Source: Saposhnikovia divaricata (Eukaryota; Streptophyta; Magnoliopsida; Apiales; Apiaceae). From it: a DNA stretch of 64,000 nt. Positions within the stretch are counted from its first letter, which is position 1. The number at the start of each line of letters is the position of its first letter. Both the position numbers and the translations under genes were made by a program. Below the pieces are notes generated by a model. It was not told where the DNA came from. It saw nothing but the letters and a program-made list of their open reading frames with translations, and ran no database searches. This document shows positions 53,229-63,436 of this stretch, piece after piece. Location of the stretch: assembly GCA_036435485.1 (NCBI GenBank), contig CM071597.1, forward strand, positions 176,496,147 to 176,560,146, given 5' to 3'.

Positions 53229-54458
53229 TCAATTGTCTTCCCTTCTGAATTCTCCTTCTTCTGGCTCATCTGTGACTTGAAGTTTCATATGTAGATCAGA
53301 ATCAACAAGACGTTCTCTTCTAGACGACAATCCTTGAGGTAAGACTAAAGGAATTCCAAGCTTCTTTCTAAGTTCACCTTGAAATTTCTTGTAATCTTTT
53401 ATGTTCGTTTGTGCATAGGAACGAATGTGATCTGCAGCTATTACCTTTTCTTCAGTCAAGTATCCATGATTTCTGAGAGCATATTCAGCATATACCAAGT
53501 GCTTTGCATGATGTTCGTATAGCTCATCTGTCTGAAGATTGATTGTGTGAAGTACCTCTCCCTTAAGAAATTTTACTTGTGGAGGTTCCTTAATCACTTC
53601 TGGTCCAGCTCTTTCAGCAAATTCTTTGAACTTTTCATGTAACAATACACCTAGCTTAGAAGATGTTCTTACCTTAGGCCTAAGTACCCATATCTCTGTC
53701 AGTGATCTGTCATAAAAGAACTGAATAGATACTCTGAATGTTCCAACTTTATGACAATCTACAAATATTACCAGCTCATCAGATTTGGGTTCAAATGCAG
53801 TAGTTATCCTGATGACTTCTACCTGTAAGGCCTTTATATACATTTCATGAATTGGATTTGCCAGTTTGAATTCTTCGAGAATTTGTCCAAGACGACGATC
53901 TTCATAATCAGAACTCTGAGGTGAATCAATTGCTCTTTGAGCACGTTCCCATTTGTCACCGCTCTTTAGTCTGATGTATGTTTTTCTCTTCTCAACATTT
54001 ATAGCATGTAGTCGTTGTAATGCTTGCTGTTCAGCTTTCTGAAGTTCTTCATTTCGTGCAATTTGCTCTAAAGATTTTTGAAGTTTTTCTTCTCTTAGTT
54101 GCAAATTAGCTTCCCTTTGAGCAAATAATTCTTCAGATTCTTTCTCAGCTTGTTGAGCTTCAAATTCGGATATCACTGGTCCTTCATCTTCCCAGTGACT
54201 AAGATCAGGTTCAGGAAGTTCTTCACCTTGATCAGGGAATTCAAGATCAGCAAAAACATCGAAGTTATTCGGTTCACCCGTGTAATAATAACCTGTGTTC
54301 TTGTCTTGAATATGTTCTTCAGTTTCTTCAACTACTTTCTTTCTCTTATCTTCACCTTGGTCAGATTTACCAGATTTTCCTTCTCCTCTCTCTCTTTCCT
54401 TAGTAGTTTTATCTTGTGACCCCTTTGATTTCTCCCCCTTAGTTGAGGAATACACCAT
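53229..54458 (-). CDS. SIRE downstream ORF, C-terminal part (env-like position)
   Basis: 409 residues after an ATG that overlaps the end of the ORF at 54439-54798 in another frame. The N-terminus is Lys/Glu-rich, followed by acidic text and a long predicted coiled coil at about residues 105-175 (FEAQQAEKESEELFAQ, LREEKLQKSLEQIARNEEL). The C-terminal half is globular (VLRPKVRTSSKLGVLLHEKF, KVIAADHIRSYAQTN). I see no signal peptide or membrane segment. With the preceding ORF it probably formed one protein; a six-T run at the join (minus strand AAATTTTTTAAATGG) may have changed length. SIRE/Maximus elements carry an env-like ORF here, but this assignment is positional. Confidence 0.6.
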   Translation of the reverse strand: MVYSSTKGEKSKGSQDKTTKERERGEGKSGKSDQGEDKRKKVVEETEEHIQDKNTGYYYTGEPNNFDVFADLEFPDQGEELPEPDLSHWEDEGPVISEFEAQQAEKESEELFAQREANLQLREEKLQKSLEQIARNEELQKAEQQALQRLHAINVEKRKTYIRLKSGDKWERAQRAIDSPQSSDYEDRRLGQILEEFKLANPIHEMYIKALQVEVIRITTAFEPKSDELVIFVDCHKVGTFRVSIQFFYDRSLTEIWVLRPKVRTSSKLGVLLHEKFKEFAERAGPEVIKEPPQVKFLKGEVLHTINLQTDELYEHHAKHLVYAEYALRNHGYLTEEKVIAADHIRSYAQTNIKDYKKFQGELRKKLGIPLVLPQGLSSRRERLVDSDLHMKLQVTDEPEEGEFRREDN

Positions 54459-54798
54459 TTAAAAAATTTATCATTTCTTGATCTGATGGTAATTCTTCGA
54501 AATTGTCAGTTGGAAAATTTAAGACCGTATTTATTGTATTTTCATTTACTGTGTACTGATTATCTCCTACAGAGAAGATAAAAGATCTGTTATCATTAGA
54601 AATGACAGCAGTATTACACATGATTCGCAAAGGTTCAATTTTCAGAGGAGCATCTAATCTCAAAGCATTGCGAACCAGTGAATTTTCATTTAAAAACCGA
54701 ATCCACGGTCGAAAACGTTCAACTGAACATTTTTCTGGATCAAAATAACCGATTAAATTATGTTTAATAATTTCAAATCGATCAGCCATTTTAATCAA
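54439..54798 (-). CDS. SIRE downstream ORF, N-terminal part
   Basis: 119 residues, MIKMADRFEIIKHNLIGYF at the start (the second Met is an equally good start), then SVERFRPWIRFLNENSLV and FSVGDNQYTVNENTINTVLN. I do not recognise a characterised domain; the sequence reads like the N-terminal fold of plant transposon-associated proteins. It ends just after a T-run, and the next ORF starts within it one base out of frame, suggesting a single ancestral ORF of about 525 residues. Confidence 0.55.
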   Translation of the reverse strand: MIKMADRFEIIKHNLIGYFDPEKCSVERFRPWIRFLNENSLVRNALRLDAPLKIEPLRIMCNTAVISNDNRSFIFSVGDNQYTVNENTINTVLNFPTDNFEELPSDQEMINFLNGVFLN

Positions 54799-56391
54799 GA
54801 TTTAATTTCCTTGAAAATTTCAGATTTTACAAATTCTTAATTTAAAAATTAATTTTTCGAATTAATAATTAATTAAAAATTCGAAATAATTAAAAGTTCT
54901 TCAAAAATTCTGAAAAATTCACACAACAATCCTTGTATACACACAAACACACATGTATTTTTAGTTTTGCAAGAATCAAGCTCAGATTTCCAGAAAAACA
55001 GATCTTGAAATCGTTTTTCGAAAATAAAAATTCTTAAAAACTGAACCAAAAGTCGATTTTAACCACTCAAAATGAAGATAATCAAGCAAGGAATTCAGAT
55101 ATGTGGTTAATTCGTGATTTAGTTGAGAGAAATCGGTCGAAAATTGGACAGAGATTCGACAGATATATGTGTATATATTGTATGTATCCTTTTTGTTCTA
55201 TAAGACTTAACTTGATAGAAATGTGAAATAAGACTTAAAAATAACCAATCTGTTATATATATACTAATAGACTGATTAAGACTTAAAAATATTACTAATA
55301 CTAATATATATACAAGTGACCGAATAAGACTTAAACTATCATTAAGACATAACTGTTAAACTAGCATTAAGACATATCTGTTAAACTAGTATTAAGACAT
55401 AACTGTTAATTATATATATTTACATATTTAACTCGAATAAGACTTAACTGTATTAAGACATAACTAATATGTATATATATTCGAATATGACTTAATATAA
55501 ACAAGACTTAAAACTCCGAATAAGACTTAAATTTAAAACTAAAAAGACTTAACTAAAAAGACTGACAAGACTTAAATTGAATAAGACTAAACTAAAAACT
55601 CGCTAAGACTTAAGTTAAAAACTCATTAAGACTTATCCTAAGTCGAAGTTCGAGATAGACTCATTAAGACTTAACCTTAGTCGAAGTCTAAGTCGAAATT
55701 CTAGATAGACTCGGTAAGACTTAAGTTAAAAACTCGAATAAGACCTATTTACAAACAGGTTATGAATAAGACTAAAACCTATCTTGAACACCTAAGTCGA
55801 ACTTCTAGATCTAAGACGAAGTTCGAGATAGAGTTCGAGTTAGTAGTTAAATCGAACAAAGACCTATCTCGAACACCTAAGTCGAAATTTGAGATGAATT
55901 TCGAGTTAGGAGTTATATGACTTAATCTAACAAAACTCAGTAAGACTTAACCTATTTAAGTCATACTGATTTTTATAAGTCATATTGAGAGTTTTAACTA
56001 ATTTTAAGTCATAATTATTTTAAATAAACATTAAAAACACTATTAATTATACAAATAATTTATAAAAATAATAAAAATATTATATAAAATTAAACAAATA
56101 ATAAAAAAAATTATACATACCATATGCTAACCTATTAACGAAAACAAAGCAATATTAACAGGACAAACATTACAAAACATATGATAAATTAATTAATAAA
56201 ATAGAAATTAATATTTACAAATATTCTAAAAATATAAAAGTATGAAGTATTAAATAATATGAATAAACAGAGTGAAAAATAACTAAACAACCAAGAAAAT
56301 CAGATGGTAAAATAATTATACAAGTGATTTCAAACAACAAATATTCACAGAATAATCACTTGTAAAATTATTAAAGATCAAATTTCAGATA
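54799..56391 (-). repeat. SIRE spacer with AAGACTTA motif array
   Basis: 1.6 kb between pol and the downstream ORF with no coding sequence. From about 55190 to 55960 it carries at least fifteen copies of aagactta, plus variants aagacata and tgactta, usually preceded by at or aat. On the transcribed strand this reads TAAGTCTT. The same motif recurs in the LTR (36420-36780 and 62490-62840). The remaining ends (54799-55190 and 56000-56391) are plain AT-rich. Confidence 0.85.
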
Positions 56392-59300
56392 TTAATTACT
56401 GGGACTGTTTAACATACCCAATTCACTAACAATTCTAGTGAATGAGGATTCATTAAGCGACTTAGTAAAAATATCTGCAGTTTGATCTCCAGATCCTACA
56501 AATAGTAGTTCCACTGTACCATTCATTACATGCTCTCTTATAAAATGATACCTTATGTCAATGTGCTTTGTCCTTGAGTGCTGCACAGGATTGCTTGCGA
56601 TTGCTATGGCACTTGTATTATCACATAAAATAGGAATATTTTCCAATACAATGCCATAGTCCATTAATTGATTCCTTATCCATAAGATCTGAGCACAACA
56701 GCTTCCAGCAGCTATATATTCAGCTTCGGCTGTAGAGTTGGAAACTGTTTGCTGTTTCTTACTGAACCAGGTCACCAACCTTCCACCTAGGTATTGAAAA
56801 CTCCCAGATGTACTTTTCCTGTCTACAACACTTCCTGCATAGTCAGAATCTGTATATCCAATTAAAGTAAAATCAGATTCATTAGGGTACCAGATGCCTA
56901 AATTAGGCGTACCCTTTAGATATCTTAAGATTCTTTTAACAGCAGTGAGATGGATTTCTTTAGGGTTCGCTTGGAACCTTGCACACAAGCATGTGGCAAA
57001 CATTATATCTGGTCTACTAGCAGTTAGGTAAAGCAATGAACCAATCATACCTCTATAGCCTGTGATATCTACCTTGGCAGAACTTTCACATAAACCAATT
57101 TTGACAGCTATAGTTGATGGTGTCTTTGCTGATGAGCACTCCTCCATGTGATATTTCTTGAGGAGCTCCTTGATGTACTTAGATTGACAAATAAATATTC
57201 CATCTTGTCTCTGACTTATTTGTAATCCAAGAAAGAATTTCAGTTCTCCCATCATGCTCATTTCAAACCTACCCTGCATTAACTTAGAAAACTTCTTGCA
57301 CAGAAGCTCATTAGTAGACCCAAATATAATATCATCCACAAAGACTTGGACTAGTATTATATCATTCTTATGTCTTTTAGTGAAGAGCGTTTTGTCTATG
57401 ACACCTCTTATTAAACCATTTTCTAATAGAAATTCAGAAAGAGTGTCATACCATTTTCTTGGGGCTTGCTTAAGACCATAGATAGCTTTATAAAGAAAGT
57501 AGACATAGTCCAAATGATCTTGATCTTCAAAACCAGGAGGCTGTTCTACATACACTTCTTCATCTAGCTTACCATTCAGAAAGGCACTCTTGACATCCAT
57601 TTGATAAACTTTGAATTTTGAATAGGATGCATATGCCAAGAATATTCTGATGGCCTCAAGTCTTGCCACTGGAGCATAGGTCTCGTCATAATCAATGCCT
57701 TCAGCTTGAGAATAACCTTTAGCTACCAGTCTTGCTTTGTTTCTTATCACAGTGCCATCTTCATCTAGTTTGTTTCTGAATACCCATCTTGTGTCCACCA
57801 CTTTTCTATCTTTAGGTCTGGGTACCAGCTTCCATACTTCTAGTTGCTTAAATTGATTCAGTTCATCTTGCATAGCAATCACCCAATCAGGATCAGATAG
57901 AGCTTCTTCTACTTTCTTAGGTTCCATGACAGACAGAAACCCAGAATAATTACATTGATTCTGATAAGCTCTTCTTGTTTTCACACCAACATCTGGATCA
58001 CCAAGAATCAGCTCAAAAGGATGAGCTCTATTCCAAACAGTTTGTCTGGGAAGAATTGATCTTGACGATTCGCCTTGATCTTCAGTATGATGTTGAGTAT
58101 GACTTGTTGACCCTTCATTATCTCCCCCTGAGTTGTTGCCAGTTTGACTTGTTGATGGTTCAAGAGTATCAGTGGTGTCTTGAAAATTATCATTGTTTTC
58201 ACCAGCATCACCTTGATCATTACCACCAACTTTTGGATTATTATTATCAGCAACAACGTCAGGTTGATTGTCATCATCTGAATCTGAGTCTGACATATCA
58301 TCAAACTTAAGCTTTTCAGATGGATCTTCATTTTGGATATTTGGGAGTTTCGTGTCATCAAATGTAACATTGACACTTTCCAAAGTTTTCTGTTGATCAA
58401 TAAGATACACCTTGTAGGCTCTTCTAGTATAACCAATAAATATTGCTTCATGTGCTTTTTCTTCAAATTTACCACCTTGATCATCTCCTTCTTTCAGCAC
58501 AAAGCATTTTGTCCCAAATACATGGAAATACTTGAGAGTTGGTTTCTTGTCATGTAGAGCTTCATATGGTGTCTTCATTAAGTCTTTATTGATAAGTGTT
58601 CGATTCTGGGTATAGCATGCAGTGTTGACAGCTTCAGCCCAAAAGCTCAATGGAAGCCTTGATTCACTTAGCATAGTACGTGCAGCTTCAATCAAGGTTC
58701 TATTCTTTCTTTCAACTACCCCATTTTGCTGAGGAGTTCTGGGAGCCGAGTACTGTCTAGTTATACCCTTTTCAGTGCAAAAGTCATTCAGAACTGCATT
58801 CTTGAATTCAGTTCCGTTGTCTGATCTTATAGCTCTTACTGGACGATTAGAATCCAGCTCAATTAACTTAATGTGATCAACTACCAGTTGTGGAGTTTCA
58901 TCTTTTGAGTTCAGAAATAGTACCCATGTGAATTTTGAGAAATCATCAACAATCACTAGAGCATATCTCTTTCTTGACATAGACATCACACTAACTGGAC
59001 CAAACAAATCCATATGGAGAAGTTGTAATGGTTCAGTTATTGATGATATGTTAGTGCTCCTGTGAGTTGCCCTTTTTAACTTCCCTTTTTGATAAGCATC
59101 ACATAGACCTTCCTGAGTAAATTCAATTGAAGGTAAACCTCTCACCAACTCTCTTTTCACTAGAGAATTCATTGTTTTGAAGTTTAGGTGAGAAAGTCTC
59201 TTGTGCCATAACCAACTTTCATCAGTGGATGCCTTTGAATAAAAACATCTAATTTCTTCTTTGCTTCCAGAGTTCATATTGGCTATGTACAAGTTTCCTT

Positions 59301-59670
59301 TTCTTACTCCAGTCAACTGCGGCCTTTCATTTCTCTTGTGTGATATTAGACAATTCTTCTTGTTGAAATGAACTTCATAACCTCTGTCACAGAATTGACT
59401 AATACTGAGCAAATTGTGCTCAAGGCCGTTCACAAAAGAGACATCTTCAACGATAACATTTCCAGCTTCTAATCTGCCATATCCATCAGTTTTACCTTTG
59501 CTGTTATCTCCAAAGGTAACGACTGGGCCAGCCTTCTCCACCACATCTGTCAGCAGGGCTCTATCTCCGGTCATATGCCTTGAACATCCACTGTCCAGAA
59601 TCCACATGACTCGTTCAACCTGTTTCAAACCCTGCAATGACAAATTGGTTAGACTTTCTTCGGAACCCAA
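56392..59670 (-). CDS. pol: SIRE pol: protease, integrase, RT, RNase H
   Basis: 1092 residues open throughout, with no ATG at its start, in the -1 frame relative to gag. Protease: WILDSGCSRHMTG near residue 25. Integrase: HKRLSHLNFKTMNSLV and LCDAYQKGK, where the last zinc-binding cysteine is Tyr (codon at 59092-59094), then D,D,E in HMDLFGPV, IRSDNGTEFKNAV and PQQNGVVERKNRT. RT: NKARLVAKGYSQAEGIDYDE, QMDVKSAFLNGKLDEEVYVE and FVDD in VQVFVDDIIFGST. RNase H: GYTDSDYAGSVVDRKSTSG, AEAEYIAAGSCCAQ and TKHIDIRYHFIREHV. The domain order PR-INT-RT-RH is copia. The Cys-to-Tyr change probably disables integrase. Confidence 0.93.
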   Translation of the reverse strand: MGSEESLTNLSLQGLKQVERVMWILDSGCSRHMTGDRALLTDVVEKAGPVVTFGDNSKGKTDGYGRLEAGNVIVEDVSFVNGLEHNLLSISQFCDRGYEVHFNKKNCLISHKRNERPQLTGVRKGNLYIANMNSGSKEEIRCFYSKASTDESWLWHKRLSHLNFKTMNSLVKRELVRGLPSIEFTQEGLCDAYQKGKLKRATHRSTNISSITEPLQLLHMDLFGPVSVMSMSRKRYALVIVDDFSKFTWVLFLNSKDETPQLVVDHIKLIELDSNRPVRAIRSDNGTEFKNAVLNDFCTEKGITRQYSAPRTPQQNGVVERKNRTLIEAARTMLSESRLPLSFWAEAVNTACYTQNRTLINKDLMKTPYEALHDKKPTLKYFHVFGTKCFVLKEGDDQGGKFEEKAHEAIFIGYTRRAYKVYLIDQQKTLESVNVTFDDTKLPNIQNEDPSEKLKFDDMSDSDSDDDNQPDVVADNNNPKVGGNDQGDAGENNDNFQDTTDTLEPSTSQTGNNSGGDNEGSTSHTQHHTEDQGESSRSILPRQTVWNRAHPFELILGDPDVGVKTRRAYQNQCNYSGFLSVMEPKKVEEALSDPDWVIAMQDELNQFKQLEVWKLVPRPKDRKVVDTRWVFRNKLDEDGTVIRNKARLVAKGYSQAEGIDYDETYAPVARLEAIRIFLAYASYSKFKVYQMDVKSAFLNGKLDEEVYVEQPPGFEDQDHLDYVYFLYKAIYGLKQAPRKWYDTLSEFLLENGLIRGVIDKTLFTKRHKNDIILVQVFVDDIIFGSTNELLCKKFSKLMQGRFEMSMMGELKFFLGLQISQRQDGIFICQSKYIKELLKKYHMEECSSAKTPSTIAVKIGLCESSAKVDITGYRGMIGSLLYLTASRPDIMFATCLCARFQANPKEIHLTAVKRILRYLKGTPNLGIWYPNESDFTLIGYTDSDYAGSVVDRKSTSGSFQYLGGRLVTWFSKKQQTVSNSTAEAEYIAAGSCCAQILWIRNQLMDYGIVLENIPILCDNTSAIAIASNPVQHSRTKHIDIRYHFIREHVMNGTVELLFVGSGDQTADIFTKSLNESSFTRIVSELGMLNSPSN

Positions 59671-61956
59671 ATTTGATTGGGTCCGGAGTACTTAAAGAAT
59701 TGACCTTTATCAGGTAAAGCAACACTTTTTATCTTAACAACATTTTCTTCAGGTACTGGACATTTAACCCTGTAAACAGCTTTAACTTGTTTTGGTTTAA
59801 GCTTGGGTAACCATGTCTTCACCATATCCTGAGAAAGACTTGAAGTCTTAATCTTAGAATTAGGTGGTGTTACAGTCCTGGATCTAACATGTTTATTTCT
59901 GCTCATCTGCTGTCTAGGAGCATTCTTATCAACACATGCATGATTACCGTTAAAGTAAGCAGACATTATATTAAAAGCACAAGACATGCAATTAACAGCA
60001 TCGCATTTCTTATGAGCAGTATCAATAACAGGAATAGCATGCATGGTAGATTTGTTGTTGCATTTATTCATGTTGTTACTTCTGCTACTAGTTTTCAATG
60101 AACTAGTAGACTCACCAACTCTTTCTGCTTTTACAAACACAGTCTTTCTATCTTTATCATTTTTAACAACTTGATTACTTTCTAAGACTACGCCATTAGC
60201 TACATCCTCAATGCGCATCTCTTCCTTAATGATTAAAGATGTTGTATCCAAAGATTCTGCTATGGATTTCTTAAAGAGTGGGTTACTAACACTCTTAAGC
60301 ACTGATGGTATACCTCTCTCTACAGCACTGACACGGTTAGGGGTAATAATGCTTTTATGTCCAATAGCTTCATTATAATCAAACCCAATTCCTACAGTTT
60401 GATTAATTGCTTGTTGGTTAAACAACTTTTTAGCCACTTTACAAGAATTAGAAGTAGCACTAACCCTTATTTCTAGTTCAGCTATTGTTTCACGTTGTTG
60501 AACCACTATCTCTGCTAGAGACTTCTCAAGTTCTTTTAGCATTCTTATTTCTGATTTTTGTATAACATGGCAATTTTGTACATCATGTAATTCTGATAAT
60601 TGATTACTAAGATATGTATTTAACAAATTTAGCCTTTCAATCTCTCTATTAGCATTACCCAGTGTATCAGTAAGTTGATAAATATATTGACTTTCAGTAC
60701 ATGATACCTCAGATGATGTACCACTAGAGTTATCAGATTTTGCCATCAGAGCAAAATTGCCATACTCTTCATCTTCAGAGTCTGTATCATCCCAACTCTT
60801 TCCAGCAGCCACATAGGCTCTTCCTGTCTTCTTCTTCTCAGATCCAAAGTCTTTTCTTTGGTTTTGTTTTGGCTTCTGACATTCAGTAGCAAAATGTCCA
60901 AGTTCATTACAGTTGTAGCATCTAATTTTACTTCTTTCAACTGTTCCAGTTTTGTAACCTCCTCTGTTACTTGAGGATGAAGAACCTCCTCTCTGGAACC
61001 TGTTATTGTTAGATTTGTACCTGAACTTGGGATTCTTCCTGAATCTGAAGTTGCTGAATTTCCTTACCAACAAAGCCATGGACTCATCTTCCAACTGATC
61101 TAGCTCTTCTAACGAATAGAAGTCACCTTCATCTGGACTAGCATTCGTTTGACCAACTTCAACTTCAAGCTTACCACTGTCAACTTTACAAGGTTGGATA
61201 ACCTTATCTTCCATTTCCTGTTTGTTCTCAACAATAAGAGCTGTAGAAGTATTAGCAACTCTTCCTTTTCCATAAATCTCCTTTTGTTGAGATTGTTCCA
61301 GTTCATAGGTTTTTAAAACACCAAAGAGTCTTTCTACAGTTATTTCACTTAGATTCCTTGACTCTCTGATAGCTGTAATTCTATGTTCTAGATGAACAGG
61401 CATTGACAGTAGAAATTTTCTGTTGATCTCTTTCTGAGTGTAGTACTTGCCATGCATCTGTAAATTATTGACAAGTTTGTTATATCTTTCAAACACATCT
61501 TGAATACTTTCATTGTATGCTGATCGAAAGTGTTCATACTCAGAAGTCAGAATTTCTAGTCGATTCTCCCTAACTTCCTCTGTTCCTTCATTCACAGTTT
61601 CAATGGTTTCCCACATTTGCTTTGCAGTTTTGCAGTTAATCACATGACTGTACATTACAGAGTCTAGAGAGTCTATTAAGATCAGTCTCAAATTAATGTC
61701 AAGTGCAGCTTCCTCTCTTTCAGCAAGAGTGTAATCAGAAGAGTCTTTGTATACATACCTTACAGGGGTAATAACTATTCCATCAGTAACAACTTCAGGA
61801 ATTACTCCAAAAGGTATTATTGGTCCTTCTGATAAGACTTTCATGTATTTAGGATTTGCAACCTCGAGGAACAAACATTAACATTTTGTTCTTCCACATA
61901 TCATAACTGTTTTTGTCATATATGGGAATTTTCACAGTTCCGACTTTAGAAGACAT
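59649..61956 (-). pseudogene. gag: SIRE gag, frameshifted near the N-terminus
   Basis: The probable start is ATG at 61956 (MSSKVGTVKIPIYDKNSYDM), followed by MWKNKMLM. The frame then runs into a stop, whereas the conserved sequence (FLEVANPKYMKVLSEGP) continues in another frame from about 61874. So there is an indel around 61874-61885. From there 741 residues are open: the gag core (TAKQMWETIETVNEGTEEV), the zinc knuckle CYNCNELGHFATEC, and a long C-terminal half with a coiled coil (REIERLNLLNTYLSNQLSE). It ends with WVPKKV and TAA at 59649, overlapping pol by 22 nt. A long C-terminal extension is usual for SIRE gag. Confidence 0.88.
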
Positions 61957-62042
61957 GATGAATTTTTTAAGAGAGTTAAAAAAATTCGGGGATGATTTTT
62001 AATCGAGTAAAATGGGATCGATGATTTGTGTATTAATCAATC

Positions 62043-62055
62043 GGCTCTGATACCA
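62043..62055 (-). other. SIRE primer-binding site (initiator tRNA-Met)
   Basis: The minus strand reads TGGTATCAGAGCC two bases inside the 5' LTR; exact match to the usual plant Met-tRNA primer site. Confidence 0.92.
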
Positions 62056-62057
62056 AT

Positions 62058-63436
62058 TGTTAGGTCCGATAAGATTGTAGAAGGGGGGGTTGAATACAAT
62101 CTTTACCTTTTTATCGAAATTTGTCCTTTAAATTAAATTTGATAAAGACAAATTTATCTGCGGAAATATTTAACACAATTTTTCAAGTTGAATATAACTG
62201 TATATTAACTTGATGTGGTGTTACAAAATCAGTATAACAACTTATCAAGATGTTAATAACTAATTAGAAAATTCGACATGAACTTTTCTAATTTAGTTAA
62301 TAATAATCAAGATAAGAACTAGGAAACTTAATTCGCTAGTAGTACAAGAATCACAAATAAACAAGTTCTATCGGATAGAATATCACAAAGATGAAGAACT
62401 TGAATTTCTGGGAATTGTTTAAGCTTTGGTGTTCTTGAGAGAGAGAATTCTGGTCTTGATGATATGTTTCTGCTGTGTTTTCTCAGTTATGACTTAATCT
62501 GGTCTGTTCTGATCTTTTATATCAACAACAGGTCTTGCTGGCTTTCTGTAGGATATTTAAATGCTCCAGCATGACTTAAACAGCTTCCAAGACTTGATTT
62601 TCCTTCATTAAGACTTACACAAACCTCCATTAAGACCTAAAATGTGTCGGTAAGACTTACCAGAATTTAGGTAAGACTTATAACAGCTGGCAGAGGTCGG
62701 TAGGACTTAAATCAGGTCGGTAGGACTTAAATCAGGTCGGTAGGACTTAAATCAGGAAAGGCTTTTGTCAGTAAGACTTAAATTAAGTCTTACCGAGTTT
62801 TATCCATTCCAAGACTTTAAACAACTTTCTTTCTTTAAGTCTTATTGATCCAATTAATTAGTTAATGTTTTAACTAATTCATATTTAATTGATACAATAA
62901 TTAATTTAATAAATAAATTAATTCTACCAGAATTAATTCATTTAATTAAATCAACTAAATTAATTTATATCAATTATAAATGAATTTAATTAAATCAATA
63001 AATAATTAATTTAATTCTTACAAACCACTAAAGGTAGTAAAGAATTACCACTGATTTGTGTTGACGTTCGATGTACTGTCTGGTTCATAAACGACTAACT
63101 TCAATGACGCTTCTTCACTTTTGACTTTAGGTTGTGGTTTATTTCTTCTCTCAATTCTCTTGTACTGTAACTGATCTTCAAACTATCACTCGAAAAATCT
63201 CTGTCACTGTTCAAATGAATCCATTAACTTCAATGCTGTACTGGGGCTTGATCAGATAACTGAATCGTCTTCCAGTGTATGACATCAAAACTATAGATTG
63301 ACTTTTCTTCTTTCTTTTGACAGATAATACTTCTTGATATTCCTGTGACAGTTCATATGTATATTTACTTATTACAATTTGGTTTAAGTTGATTAGGATC
63401 CTCTAACTACAAATAGGCTGAGTCATATGCCTTTCA
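62058..63436 (-). repeat. SIRE element 5' LTR
   Basis: 1379 bp, near copy of 35991-37368. Minus-strand TATA box TATAAAAG at 62514-62521. AAGACTTA-type motifs and TAGGACTTAAATCAGGTCGG tandem repeats lie at about 62690-62750. Flanked by TSD caatc at 63437-63441. Confidence 0.93.
62514..62521 (-). promoter_or_regulatory. TATA box in SIRE 5' LTR
   Basis: The minus strand reads GATATAAAAGATC; conserved at 36447-36454 in the other LTR. A plausible core promoter for the gag-pol transcript. Confidence 0.55.

Larger units (their letters stand above)
35991..63436 (-). mobile_element. SIRE-type copia LTR retrotransposon, split by LARD
   Basis: TSD caatc is at 35986-35990 and 63437-63441. The element runs on the minus strand: 5' LTR 62058-63436, primer-binding site, gag, pol, a 1.6-kb motif-rich spacer, two adjoining ORFs in the env-like position, polypurine tract and 3' LTR 35991-37368. 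Large size (about 11.9 kb without the inserted LARD), a long gag and extra ORFs after pol fit the SIRE/Maximus lineage. LTR copies differ at about nine sites by eye. Frameshifts in gag and the env-like region, plus a changed integrase cysteine, argue against autonomy. Confidence 0.92.

Noticed and set aside
54150..54419. Plus-strand frame rich in Phe, Ser and Leu
   Set aside because: Shadow of the Lys/Glu-rich coding sequence on the opposite strand.
53229..54798. Integrated plant pararetrovirus or viral envelope gene
   Set aside because: No caulimovirid movement, coat or RT domains occur. The ORFs lie inside a copia element with its own LTRs, and no membrane or signal segments are visible.
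59649..59670. Programmed -1 frameshift between SIRE gag and pol
   Set aside because: The overlap exists and pol has no ATG, but AAATTTG is not in the correct phase for a standard slippery heptamer. Mutation or another mechanism cannot be separated here.
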